Assembly: GCA_017305665.1 (NCBI GenBank)
Contig: JAFKKH010000025.1
Coordinates: forward strand, 1-64,000
DNA: 64,000 nt
Direction: 5' to 3'
DNA from: Hyphomicrobiales bacterium
GTDB taxonomy: Bacteria > Pseudomonadota > Alphaproteobacteria > Rhizobiales > Xanthobacteraceae
Both the position numbers and the translations under genes were made by a program. The notes under the pieces were generated by a model. It was not told the DNA's origin. It saw only the letters and a list, made by a program, of their open reading frames with translations, and did not search any database. Of this stretch, positions 31,935 through 40,327 are shown piece after piece (the first letter of the stretch is position 1; each line of letters begins with the position of its first letter).

Positions 31935-33644
31935 GTGAAACTGACGATTCGCGGCAGCAGTCCCCTCCGGTTCGTCAGACGCGCGGCAGCGGTGTGCCTG
32001 ATGCTCGCGGCCGCGACCGGCGGTGCTGCGGCGGACGAATTCAAGACTCCGGGTATTTCGGTCGCCCGGGTCGAATGGCGGACTGTTCTCGACCAGATCA
32101 AGTCCGAAATCCGGGCATGGCCGAATATCGCCGACCGCTTCACCTTCAACACACGACGCCTGTTGCCGCCATCGGATCCGCGCACCATGCCGGCACTGAT
32201 GCAGCTCAATGCGGTCACGCTGCCGATCTTTACGAGCATCAACCAGAGTCCGGTGCCGGTGCTGCTGCCGTTCGACACCGGCATGTATCTCAGCGCGCAC
32301 GAATCCGGCACGCCTGACAGTCTGAAGCTCTCGCATTACCAGGCGGGCTTTCAGCCGGCCGAGGTTTTTAGCGCGGGTCAGTCCGGCTACGATGCAGAAT
32401 TCGCGCTGGCGCCCGGCGCCAGCGATATGCCCCAACTGACCTACACCAAACCGGTCGAAGTCCAGATCACCGGCTCGATCCTGACCTATGACATCGATGA
32501 TCCCACGAACGGCAAAGGCGAGCCGGTAAGAGCACTGGCGGCACAGTTCCCCGACCTTCACCGCACCATCCGTGAGGGGTACGTTCGCTACGCCTTCACA
32601 CGCTTCGGTGTCCCTTACGTGGTTTCGATCCAGTGCCTCGACAGCGTGCCCCGCGCCAAGCGGCTCGCCTGCCGCGAAGCATCCGTTGTGGCTGAGCGGT
32701 TTCTGAAGGCGCTGCGCGTGGCCGGCGGACGGCCGTCGCGGGCTCGCATGAACATCGCGCCCGATGTCGTAGTGCGTCCGGAAAAACCGGCGCCCGATTT
32801 CACTTACCGGCCGCCGGGCGACATCATCGCGAACAGCGGCTATCGCGGTCAGGGTGGCCGGCCCGACTGGACGGTCTATTCCCAGATCCGCTTTCCGCTC
32901 GAGCAGGCGCCGGCCTACGCGAACTCGCAATCGTTCCTGAACTGGGGTGACTGCTTTCATCGCGGCCGCATCCCGCCGCCCCACGCCAAGGGCGCGGCCT
33001 ATCATTGCAAGTCCAGCAACAAGCCACTGGTGTTCGACGAGTCCGCGACCGAAAACTATTCCTATCCCTGGCAGGACAATTTTTGCGAGGCACGCGACTT
33101 CAACGTCGGACAATGCCCTGCCGGATCGGGCCATCAGGGCCAGGACATCCGGCCAGCGACCTGCACGCTTCGCAATGAAGGCGCCGACCGCTGCATCCCC
33201 AACCGTTATGCGGTCGTTGCCGTGCGCGACGGCGTGATCATTCGCTCGCCAAAGCAGCAGGCGGTTACGTTGCTCGTGAACACCCGCAACGAGCACATCC
33301 GCTTTCGCTACATGCACATGAATCCGGCGCAACTGGACGAAGACGGCATCCTCAACGACCGCCGCGTCAGCGAGGGTGAGAAGATCGGCCTGGTCTCGAA
33401 CTACATGGACTATCCCGGCGGCACCACGGCGCACCTGCACTTCGACGTGCAGGTGTTCACGCGCGACGGCTGGCTGTGGGTCAATCCCTACGTCACCCTG
33501 ATCTCGGCCTATGAACGCCTGATCGGCGGGCGCGGCCGCGAGGTCACGTCAGAGCCAGCGGCCGCACAGCCCAAGCCGCAACCGCAGGATCCGACCCACC
33601 CGGAGAAACCTGCCGAAGGCGGCGGCGGCGAGAACGACGACTAA
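31935..33644 (+). CDS. exported M23-family metallopeptidase
   Basis: A 569-residue protein with a signal peptide (about 1-33, LMLAAATGGAAA) and a LytM-type peptidase domain near the C-terminus (about 380-520). Zinc ligands: H-x-x-x-D in GHQGQDIRPA and H-x-H in AHLHFDVQV. The tail is Pro/Gln/Gly-rich. It probably cuts peptidoglycan cross-bridges. Four Cys around the domain (FCEARDFNVGQC, TCTL, RCIP) may form disulfides. GTG start, weak ribosome site. Confidence 0.85.
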   Translation: MKLTIRGSSPLRFVRRAAAVCLMLAAATGGAAADEFKTPGISVARVEWRTVLDQIKSEIRAWPNIADRFTFNTRRLLPPSDPRTMPALMQLNAVTLPIFTSINQSPVPVLLPFDTGMYLSAHESGTPDSLKLSHYQAGFQPAEVFSAGQSGYDAEFALAPGASDMPQLTYTKPVEVQITGSILTYDIDDPTNGKGEPVRALAAQFPDLHRTIREGYVRYAFTRFGVPYVVSIQCLDSVPRAKRLACREASVVAERFLKALRVAGGRPSRARMNIAPDVVVRPEKPAPDFTYRPPGDIIANSGYRGQGGRPDWTVYSQIRFPLEQAPAYANSQSFLNWGDCFHRGRIPPPHAKGAAYHCKSSNKPLVFDESATENYSYPWQDNFCEARDFNVGQCPAGSGHQGQDIRPATCTLRNEGADRCIPNRYAVVAVRDGVIIRSPKQQAVTLLVNTRNEHIRFRYMHMNPAQLDEDGILNDRRVSEGEKIGLVSNYMDYPGGTTAHLHFDVQVFTRDGWLWVNPYVTLISAYERLIGGRGREVTSEPAAAQPKPQPQDPTHPEKPAEGGGGENDD

Positions 33645-33661
33645 GCCCGCCTTCGCGACGT

Positions 33662-34150
33662 TCAGGAGGCTGCGGCCTGCGATTTCTTTTGTCGCGCCTG
33701 CGGCGTCCAGCGATAGGCGACGCCGAACCTGTTCCAGACGTTGATGACGGCGACCGCCGAGCTCAGATAGGCGAGTTCGCTCTCGGAGAATTCCGCCCGC
33801 GCGCCGTTATAGACATCGTCATCGACGCCGTGTCCGAGCGTCGTCAGCGATTCAGTCCAGGCCAGAGCGGCGCGTTCGCGATCCGAGAAGACCGGCGCCT
33901 CGCGCCACACGGCCAGTAGGTTCAGCTTGTCGGCGGGAACGCCGAGCGTCTCCGCCGTGAGGATATGATACTGCACGCAGAACGCGCAGCCGTTGATCTG
34001 CGACGCGCGGATCTTGATCAATTCCAGCAACGACTTGTCGAGACCGGCCTTCGCCGCGATTTGCGACAGCGCCTGCACGGCGGCGTTGACCTCGGGCACG
34101 ACGCCCTTGAAGTCCTGCCACTCGAGCCGTGCACCCTGATATTTCGACAT
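33662..34150 (-). CDS. AhpD-like carboxymuconolactone decarboxylase family protein
   Basis: A 162-residue helical protein. The redox motif is C-x-x-C with His, INGCAFCVQYHILTAETLG (about residues 57-75), with E-R-A-A-L-A-W-T-E-S-L in the following helix, as in AhpD-like alkyl hydroperoxidases. ATG 34150 has GGAGCG upstream. It is divergent from a MarR regulator and shares a palindromic operator with it, so it is probably a peroxide or electrophile response enzyme. Confidence 0.88.
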   Translation of the reverse strand: MSKYQGARLEWQDFKGVVPEVNAAVQALSQIAAKAGLDKSLLELIKIRASQINGCAFCVQYHILTAETLGVPADKLNLLAVWREAPVFSDRERAALAWTESLTTLGHGVDDDVYNGARAEFSESELAYLSSAVAVINVWNRFGVAYRWTPQARQKKSQAAAS

Positions 34151-34173
34151 CGCCAAACGCTCCAATTCTTATT

Positions 34174-34210
34174 ATATAAGACGTCTGATATATTATAAGA
34201 GGTCTTATAT
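34174..34210. promoter_or_regulatory. MarR-type palindromic operator
   Basis: ATATAAGAC (34174-34182) and GTCTTATAT (34202-34210) form a 9-bp inverted repeat. Each arm is itself near-palindromic (AGACGTCT at 34179-34186, AGAGGTCT at 34198-34205; centres 19 bases apart). The right arm overlaps the marR start codon, so binding would block both divergent genes. Confidence 0.65.
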
Positions 34211-34778
34211 GCGGCGCAAGACGAGCAGGCAGATGGAACCCGCATCACGCCGCAAGAAGCCGGCGCGTCGCAAAACGCCAAAACGGCGTCCTGCAAAAAA
34301 TCCGGCGACGATCCGTCCAGCCGTCCCGCCGCCGCCCGGCCATGGCAAGCGCGGCGAAAGCGGTTACCTTGCCTATCTGCTGCGGCAAGCCCAGGCGGCA
34401 ACGCGCCTGACCATGGAGCGCGCGCTCGGCGAACTCGGTGTCACGCCGCCGCAGTTCGTGGTGCTGACCATGCTGAAGGCCTATCCCGGATTGTCCGGCG
34501 CGGATCTCGCGCGCGTTGCGCTGCTGACGCCGCAAACGGTCGGCGTGATCATCCGCAACCTCGAACGCGATGGCGCAATCCGGAAAGCACCTCACCCGGT
34601 GCACGGCCGCGTATTGCAATGGAGCCTCACCCGCCGCGGGGCGACGCTGCTCGGCAAATGCCGCCGCCGCGCGATGGCGGTGGAACGCCGGCTCGGCGCC
34701 AGCCTGACCCCGCGCGCCGCCACGACCATCCGCCGCTGGCTCGCCCGGATTGCGCTGGAACTGGGCGACGCGAGCTAA
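34209..34778 (+). CDS. MarR-family transcriptional regulator
   Basis: A 189-residue dimeric winged-helix regulator. A basic, probably disordered N-terminus (about 1-48, Lys/Arg/Pro-rich) precedes the MarR domain: ALGELGVTPPQFVVLTMLKA, the helix-turn-helix LSGADLARVALLTPQTVGVI, and a wing with HGRVLQWSLTRRG. AAGAGG lies seven bases before the ATG, inside the operator. It probably represses itself and the divergent AhpD-like gene; no Cys near the sensor region except C157-like positions was noted. Confidence 0.88.
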   Translation: MRRKTSRQMEPASRRKKPARRKTPKRRPAKNPATIRPAVPPPPGHGKRGESGYLAYLLRQAQAATRLTMERALGELGVTPPQFVVLTMLKAYPGLSGADLARVALLTPQTVGVIIRNLERDGAIRKAPHPVHGRVLQWSLTRRGATLLGKCRRRAMAVERRLGASLTPRAATTIRRWLARIALELGDAS

Positions 34779-34855
34779 GGCCCCAGCGCCGCTGACGGGT
34801 TCCCGCGACGCAATGGCCTTTGCCGCCGGACACGCCCCTCCGTTAAGCTAACGGC

Positions 34856-36082
34856 ATGACGCACTTCGATTCCCGAACCCGCATCAGCCGCCGCCATACG
34901 CTGCATTTGCTCGGCGCTGCGGCCATTCTGGCACCCTTCCCGTCGCTTGCCGCAGCTCCGGCCGGCTTCGATCAATGGCGCGACAAGTTCCGCGCCCGTG
35001 CGATGGCGAAAGGCATCTCCGAAAAGACCTGGACCCGCTGCATGGGCCGGGTCGAGCCGGACATGAGCGTGTTCAAGCAACTGCGCAGCCAGCCGGAGTT
35101 TCACGAAAAGCTCTGGCAATACATCAACCGCCGCGTCTCTGACTGGCGGATCATCGCGGGCAAGGAAGCGCTACGAAAGAACCAGGCGGTGTTCGCGCGG
35201 ATCGAGCGCGATTTCGGCGTCGAGCGCGGCACACTGCTGGCGTTGTGGGGTGTGGAGTCCGCGTTCGGCGATCCGCTGGTGCAGAAGAACCACATGCGTC
35301 CGGTGTTTCCTTCGCTCGCCGCGCTCGCCTGGCACGAGCCGCGCCGACGCAGCTACTGGGAAGCCGAGCTGATCAACGCGCTGCGCATCGTCGACAAGGG
35401 CTGGAGCACGCCCGAGGAAATGCGCGGCTCATGGGCCGGCGCCATGGGGCACACCCAATGGATGCCCGAGGTGTGGCTGCATGTCGGCATGGACTATGAT
35501 GGCGACGGCCGGGTGTCGCCATTCGGAAAACCTGACGACGCGCTGGGTTCGACCGCGCGCTACCTGATTAACCGCGGAAAATATCATCGCGGCGAGCATT
35601 GGGGTTACGAGGTGCGCGCACCCAATGGCAACACCGGCGGCAGCCGCAGCTATGCCGCATGGGCGAGCGCCGGCGTGCATCGCGCCGACGGCAAGCCGTT
35701 TCCGCAGCCGAATGCCTCGGCAAAGCTCTGGATTCCGGAACCTGGTGGCCCCGCATTCCTGCTGGGCCCGAATTTCTACGCCGTGCGCAGCTACAACCCA
35801 TCGATGAACTACGCGCTGGCGATCTGCCATCTCGGCGACCGGATTCTTGGGGGCCCGCCCTTCCTGCAACCCTTCCCCGGATCGGAGCGCGCGCTCACGC
35901 TCGCCGAGGTGAAGGAGGTGCAGACGCGCCTGACCAAGGCTGGCTTCGACACCGGCGGCACCGATGGCCGCGTGGGCAACGACACCATGAAGGCGGTGAA
36001 GGGTTTTCAGGCGCGCGTCGGATTGCAGCCGGACGGCTATGCGGGCCTGAAGGTGTTGGCGAAGCTGAGAGAGCGATCGTAG
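34856..36082 (+). CDS. lytic murein transglycosylase (MltB-like, SLT_2) with PG-binding domain
   Basis: A 408-residue periplasmic enzyme. The N-terminus has a twin-arginine-like signal (ISRRHTLHLLGAAAILAPFP). The SLT_2 domain spans about 38-335, with catalytic Glu in LLALWGVESAFGDP, the GSWAGAMGHTQWMPEVWL motif and DYDGDGRVSP. A C-terminal PG_binding_1 domain (about 345-405, VKEVQTRLTKAGFDTGGTDG, TMKAVKGFQARVGLQPDGYA) anchors it to peptidoglycan. It cleaves glycan strands with anhydro-product formation. Confidence 0.92.
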   Translation: MTHFDSRTRISRRHTLHLLGAAAILAPFPSLAAAPAGFDQWRDKFRARAMAKGISEKTWTRCMGRVEPDMSVFKQLRSQPEFHEKLWQYINRRVSDWRIIAGKEALRKNQAVFARIERDFGVERGTLLALWGVESAFGDPLVQKNHMRPVFPSLAALAWHEPRRRSYWEAELINALRIVDKGWSTPEEMRGSWAGAMGHTQWMPEVWLHVGMDYDGDGRVSPFGKPDDALGSTARYLINRGKYHRGEHWGYEVRAPNGNTGGSRSYAAWASAGVHRADGKPFPQPNASAKLWIPEPGGPAFLLGPNFYAVRSYNPSMNYALAICHLGDRILGGPPFLQPFPGSERALTLAEVKEVQTRLTKAGFDTGGTDGRVGNDTMKAVKGFQARVGLQPDGYAGLKVLAKLRERS

Positions 36083-36102
36083 CGCCTCGCGAGAACCAAC
36101 AT

Positions 36103-37944
36103 CTAGCGAATGGTCGCCGGCCCCGGGTCGGGCGCTGCGACGTCCATCACGCGCAACTGCACGCGCTCGGAACCTTGCCAACGATCCACGGCGAGCGATC
36201 CCGCAACGTGCACGACCTGTCCGCGCATCTGCGCGAGCGCGTGACCGAGCGGCTGGCCGATGGCGCGGAATGCGATGCCGTTGACGATGGCGCCATCGCC
36301 GGACTTGAAGCGCAACCGCAGGTGCGCCTGCCCAACCTCGTCGGCATAGACGAGCTGATGCGACGGCAGCGCCACCACGGGCTCCGGGTTGCCGGCGCCG
36401 AACGGTCCGGCGCGATTGAGCGTCGCCACGAACTCCGGCGTCACCGCGCGCGCGCTGACCGCGCCATCGACGAAAAGCTCCCGCACATGACGTGACTGCG
36501 CAACATCGGCGGCCAGCATGTTTTCCATGTAGGCCCGGAATTCCGCCAACCGCTCCTTGCGCAAGGTGACGCCCGCCGCCATGGCATGACCGCCGCCCTT
36601 CATCAGCACGCCATCGGTCACGGCTTGCCGCACCGCCTTGCCGAGATCGACCCCGCCGATGGAGCGGCCGGAACCGGTGCCGATGCCGCCGGGTTCAAGC
36701 GCAACCACGAAGGCGGGCCGAGAAAATTTGTCCTTCAACCGCGACGCGACGAGGCCGACGACGCCGGGATGCCATCCTTCCGACGCGGTGACGATGACGG
36801 AGCCCTTATCCTCGAGGCCAAGCGAGGCCAGCGCCTCGGCCTCCGCCTGCGCTTCGGCGGCCTGCTCGATGACGCGACGCTCGGCGTTGAGCCGATCGAG
36901 CTCGGCGGCGATCCGCGCGGCCTCGGAGACATCGCCCTCCAGCAAGAGCCGCACGCCGAGATCGGCACGCCCGATCCGGCCGCCGGCGTTGATGCGCGGC
37001 CCCAGCATGAAGCCGAGGTGCCAGGCTTCCGGCGGGCCGTTCAGCCGCGCGACATCCATCAGCGCGGTGTGACCGATGTGATCGCGGCGGCGCAGCGCGA
37101 TCAGTCCCTTGGCCACGAAGGCGCGGTTAAGGCCGGTCAGCGGCGCGACATCGGCGACGGTGCCGAGCGCAACGTGATGCAGCATGCCGAGAAGATCGGG
37201 CTCCGGCCGTTCGCCGGTCCAGAAGCCGCGCTGGCGCAATTCGCGGTTCAGGGCGACCAGCGTCACCAGCACGAGGCCGACCGCGGCGAGGTGTCCGAGC
37301 CCGGAGAGATCGTCGGGGCGGTTCGGATTCACCAGCGCTTCGACATCAGGCAGATCGTCGCCGCACTGGTGATGATCGATCACCACGACCGACATCCCCT
37401 GCCGCTTCGCGACCGCCAGCGGCTCGAGGCTGGTGGTGCCGCAATCCACCGTCACCAGCAGCGTTGCGCCCTTGGCAGCGAGCGCATTGATGGCATCGAC
37501 GTTCGGACCGTAACCTTCAAAGATGCGGTCGGGAATATGGATCAGCGGATCGAGCTCACAATGGCGCAGATGCCAGGCGAGCAGCGCCGCCGAGGTCGCA
37601 CCGTCAACGTCGTAGTCACCGAAGATCGCGACCTTTTCGCCGCGTGTGGCCGCGTCGGCAAGCCGCTTCGCAGCCGCCTCCATCTGCGTCACGGTAAAGG
37701 GATCGGGCATCATCCGGCGGATGGTTGGATCCAGAAAGTCCGGCACCGCGTCGATGTCGATGCCGCGGCCGGCAATCACCCGCGCCAGCATCTCCGGCAA
37801 TTGATGGCGCTGCGCGATCGCGAGCGCCCGCGCCGCGCCGCGCGCATCGAGTCGATCACGCCACAACCGGCCGGTCGCGGAATGCGAGACACCGAGAAAG
37901 GCAGGAAGCGTTTCGGCCGGCAATGCGGAGGCGGGCAAGGTCAT
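36103..37944 (-). CDS. recJ: single-stranded-DNA-specific exonuclease RecJ
   Basis: A 613-residue 5'-3' exonuclease of RecF-pathway recombination and mismatch repair. DHH-family motifs: KVAIFGDYDVDGATSAALLA (motif I-II), VTVDCGTTS, VVVIDHHQCGDDLPD (DHH), and in the DHHA1 part LKDKFSRPAFVV with GGGHAMAAGVTL. An OB-like domain follows. ATG 37944 gives the family N-terminus. It is last in a minus-strand cluster beginning with an aminotransferase and hom; such a hom-glpX-recJ neighbourhood is common in Rhizobiales. Confidence 0.96.
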   Translation of the reverse strand: MTLPASALPAETLPAFLGVSHSATGRLWRDRLDARGAARALAIAQRHQLPEMLARVIAGRGIDIDAVPDFLDPTIRRMMPDPFTVTQMEAAAKRLADAATRGEKVAIFGDYDVDGATSAALLAWHLRHCELDPLIHIPDRIFEGYGPNVDAINALAAKGATLLVTVDCGTTSLEPLAVAKRQGMSVVVIDHHQCGDDLPDVEALVNPNRPDDLSGLGHLAAVGLVLVTLVALNRELRQRGFWTGERPEPDLLGMLHHVALGTVADVAPLTGLNRAFVAKGLIALRRRDHIGHTALMDVARLNGPPEAWHLGFMLGPRINAGGRIGRADLGVRLLLEGDVSEAARIAAELDRLNAERRVIEQAAEAQAEAEALASLGLEDKGSVIVTASEGWHPGVVGLVASRLKDKFSRPAFVVALEPGGIGTGSGRSIGGVDLGKAVRQAVTDGVLMKGGGHAMAAGVTLRKERLAEFRAYMENMLAADVAQSRHVRELFVDGAVSARAVTPEFVATLNRAGPFGAGNPEPVVALPSHQLVYADEVGQAHLRLRFKSGDGAIVNGIAFRAIGQPLGHALAQMRGQVVHVAGSLAVDRWQGSERVQLRVMDVAAPDPGPATIR

Positions 37945-38062
37945 GGTGCGGAGATAAGCATGAAGCTCGCTTCGGGCAAACAGCTCCGAAGGCAAGCCGC
38001 AGCGTCCGCATCATTCCGAGAGCCGCCATCCATGACGGCAACTTCGAATGACAGCAGCAGCC

Positions 38063-38782
38063 TCAGCAGCCCAGCCGGTCGGCGATCTCACCGAAATCGG
38101 CGCCCATGACATCCCACTCAACGTCGGCCTTGAAATCCTTTTTCTGCAGCGGGCCGTATTCGGTCGGGCGTGGCACAAAGCCGGTCTTGAGGCCAAAACT
38201 GCGCGCGGCCCGCAGGTCGTCGTTATGCGCGGCGACCAGCATTACCCCTTCCGGCGGCAGGTTGAGAAGTCGCGCGGCACCGAGATAGGCTTCACGATCC
38301 GGCTTGTAATGCTCGAACAGCTCGGCGCTCATCACCAGATCCCATGGCAGGCCGGCATTCTTCGCCATCCGCGTCAGCAGGCCGACGTTGCCGTTCGACA
38401 GGGTGCCAATGATGAACTTCGTCTTCAACCGCGTCAGGCCGGCGACGACATCCGGCCACGGCTTCAGCCGGTGCCAACCCTTCGTCATGTAGTCGAGATC
38501 GTCATCGTTCAGCCCCTTGATGCCGAACTGCGCCACCAGCTTTTCCAGCGACGCGCGGTGCAGCATATCGAGCATCTTGAAACCGGCGGCCGGATTCTTG
38601 CGCACCTCGTCCATCGACGGCTTATAGGCCTGCCGCCACGCGTCGACCAATCCAGCCCAATCTCCGCTCACGCCACGCTTGGCCGACCATGCGGTGAAAT
38701 CCGCAATCAGACTGGAACGCCAGTCGACGACCGTGCCGAACACGTCAAATACCAGGGCTTTTACATTCGAAAGATCGGGCAT
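38063..38782 (-). CDS. haloacid dehalogenase, type II
   Basis: A 239-residue HAD-superfamily protein. Motif I nucleophile Asp in KALVFDVFGTVVDWR, motif II Ser in IGTLSNGNVGLL, Lys in HYKPDREAYLGAARLL, and motif IV DD region in VAAHNDDLRAARSFGLKTGF. These match L-2-haloacid dehalogenases. GGAG six bases before ATG 38782 decides this start over 38794. Substrate is probably a small organic acid; phosphatase activity cannot be excluded. Confidence 0.88.
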   Translation of the reverse strand: MPDLSNVKALVFDVFGTVVDWRSSLIADFTAWSAKRGVSGDWAGLVDAWRQAYKPSMDEVRKNPAAGFKMLDMLHRASLEKLVAQFGIKGLNDDDLDYMTKGWHRLKPWPDVVAGLTRLKTKFIIGTLSNGNVGLLTRMAKNAGLPWDLVMSAELFEHYKPDREAYLGAARLLNLPPEGVMLVAAHNDDLRAARSFGLKTGFVPRPTEYGPLQKKDFKADVEWDVMGADFGEIADRLGC

Positions 38783-38815
38783 GCGCAACTCCATGGAACG
38801 TCGTTCGGCGATACG

Positions 38816-39271
38816 TCAGATCATCCTGCGATACTGGATGAACCCGAGATTGTCAGCGACCTTGTCGTAGAGCAAGCGCGCCTGCGCATTGGTCTCGTGC
38901 GTCAGCCAATAGACGCGGTTGGCGCCCGCGAGGCGCGCTTTCTCGCACACCGCCTCGATCAGCACGCGACCGGCGCCGAGTCCACGCGCGCCATCAGCCA
39001 CGAACAGGTCCTCAAGGTAACAGTACCAGTTCGGCGCCCAGGTCGAACGATGAAAGAGATAGTGAGCGAATCCGGTGAGCTTGTCGTCCGCATAGGCGCC
39101 GAGGATGAAGATCGGCTCGGCCGGATCGTGCAGCCGCTGCCAGGTGACATCGCTGACGTTGTGCGGCAGCACGGTCTTGTAGAACGTCAGATAGCCGTCC
39201 CAGAGCGGATCCCACGCCGCGCGCTCGTCCTCACCGACAGGCCTGACGACGAGTTCGCGGGGCTCGGGCAT
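38816..39271 (-). CDS. GNAT-family N-acetyltransferase
   Basis: A 151-residue acetyl-CoA-dependent acyltransferase. Motif A is CYLEDLFVADGARGLGAGRV (R-G-x-G-x-[GA] acetyl-CoA loop), and VYWLTHETNAQARLLYDKVA is the usual Y-[DE]-K-[VL] ending. It begins three bases after glpX stops, so it is co-transcribed. Acceptor unknown. Confidence 0.9.
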   Translation of the reverse strand: MPEPRELVVRPVGEDERAAWDPLWDGYLTFYKTVLPHNVSDVTWQRLHDPAEPIFILGAYADDKLTGFAHYLFHRSTWAPNWYCYLEDLFVADGARGLGAGRVLIEAVCEKARLAGANRVYWLTHETNAQARLLYDKVADNLGFIQYRRMI

Positions 39272-39274
39272 GGC

Positions 39275-40270
39275 TCAATCCAGATGGAATTTGTCCAGTT
39301 GCCGGTGCTCAGCCTGAATCCGCCGCACGGTGCCGGTCACCGAACGCATCACCACCGTCTCGGTCTCGATCACATCCTTGCGGAACAGGACACCGGACAA
39401 CAACGATCCGGTCGTCACGCCGGTGGCGGCGAACAGGCAGTCGCCCCGCACCATGTCGTCGATCTCGTATTTCTTCTTGGCGTCCTTGATGCCCATCTTC
39501 AGAGTGCGCTCGCGCAGCGCTTCACTGTCGATGATCAACCGGGTCTGCATCTGGCCGCCGATGCAGCGCAACGCCGCCGCCGACAGCACGCCTTCCGGTG
39601 CGCCGCCGCTGCCGAAATAGATGTCGATGCCGGTGCGCGGCTCCGCCGTGTGGATGACGCCGGCGACGTCACCGTCGCTGATCAGGCTGACGGCGGCACC
39701 GAGCTTGCGGATCGCGGCAATCTTCGTCGCGTGCCGGGGCCGGTCGAGCAGGATGGCGGTGATCTCCGAGGGTTTGACGCCCTTGGCCTTGGCGAGATTG
39801 ATGATGTTCTCTTCGACCGGCGCGTCGAGATCGACGGTTCCCTTCGGATAGCCCGGGCCGATCGCGATCTTCTCCATGTAGCAATCCGGCGCGTGCAGCA
39901 GCGTTCCGCCGTCGGCCATCGCGATGGTGGCGATGGCGCCGGGCATGTTCTTGGCGCACAGGACCGTTCCCTCGAGCGGATCGACCGCGATATCGACCTT
40001 CGGCCCCTGCTTGCTGCCGACCTGCTCGCCGATGAACAGCATCGGCGCTTCGTCGATCTCGCCCTCGCCGATCACAACGGTGCCGTCGATCGGCAGCTTG
40101 TTGAGCTCGCGTCGCATGGCATCGACCGCCGCCTGGTCGGAGGCCTTCTCCATTCCACGCCCGCGCAGACGCGCCGCCGATACGGCCGCCCGTTCAGTCA
40201 CGCGCACGATTTCGAGCGTCAGGATGCGCTCAAGCAACTGTTGCGGCGGAACGGAAATATCCATCGACAT
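39275..40270 (-). CDS. glpX: fructose-1,6-bisphosphatase, class II
   Basis: A 331-residue phosphatase for gluconeogenesis and the Calvin cycle. Metal and substrate motifs: GEGEIDEAPMLFIGE, VDIAVDPLEGTVLCAKNMPG, GIDIYFGSGGAPEGVLSAAA and CLFAATGVTTGSLLSGV. GAGGAG lies upstream. It follows hom by 57 bases in the same operon; some GlpX enzymes in this group also accept sedoheptulose bisphosphate. Confidence 0.96.
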   Translation of the reverse strand: MSMDISVPPQQLLERILTLEIVRVTERAAVSAARLRGRGMEKASDQAAVDAMRRELNKLPIDGTVVIGEGEIDEAPMLFIGEQVGSKQGPKVDIAVDPLEGTVLCAKNMPGAIATIAMADGGTLLHAPDCYMEKIAIGPGYPKGTVDLDAPVEENIINLAKAKGVKPSEITAILLDRPRHATKIAAIRKLGAAVSLISDGDVAGVIHTAEPRTGIDIYFGSGGAPEGVLSAAALRCIGGQMQTRLIIDSEALRERTLKMGIKDAKKKYEIDDMVRGDCLFAATGVTTGSLLSGVLFRKDVIETETVVMRSVTGTVRRIQAEHRQLDKFHLD

Positions 40271-40327
40271 CGTCTCAACTCCTCAAGAACATGGCGGGCG
40301 GGCCAACGCGTCCGCGCGCGGTTTCGT

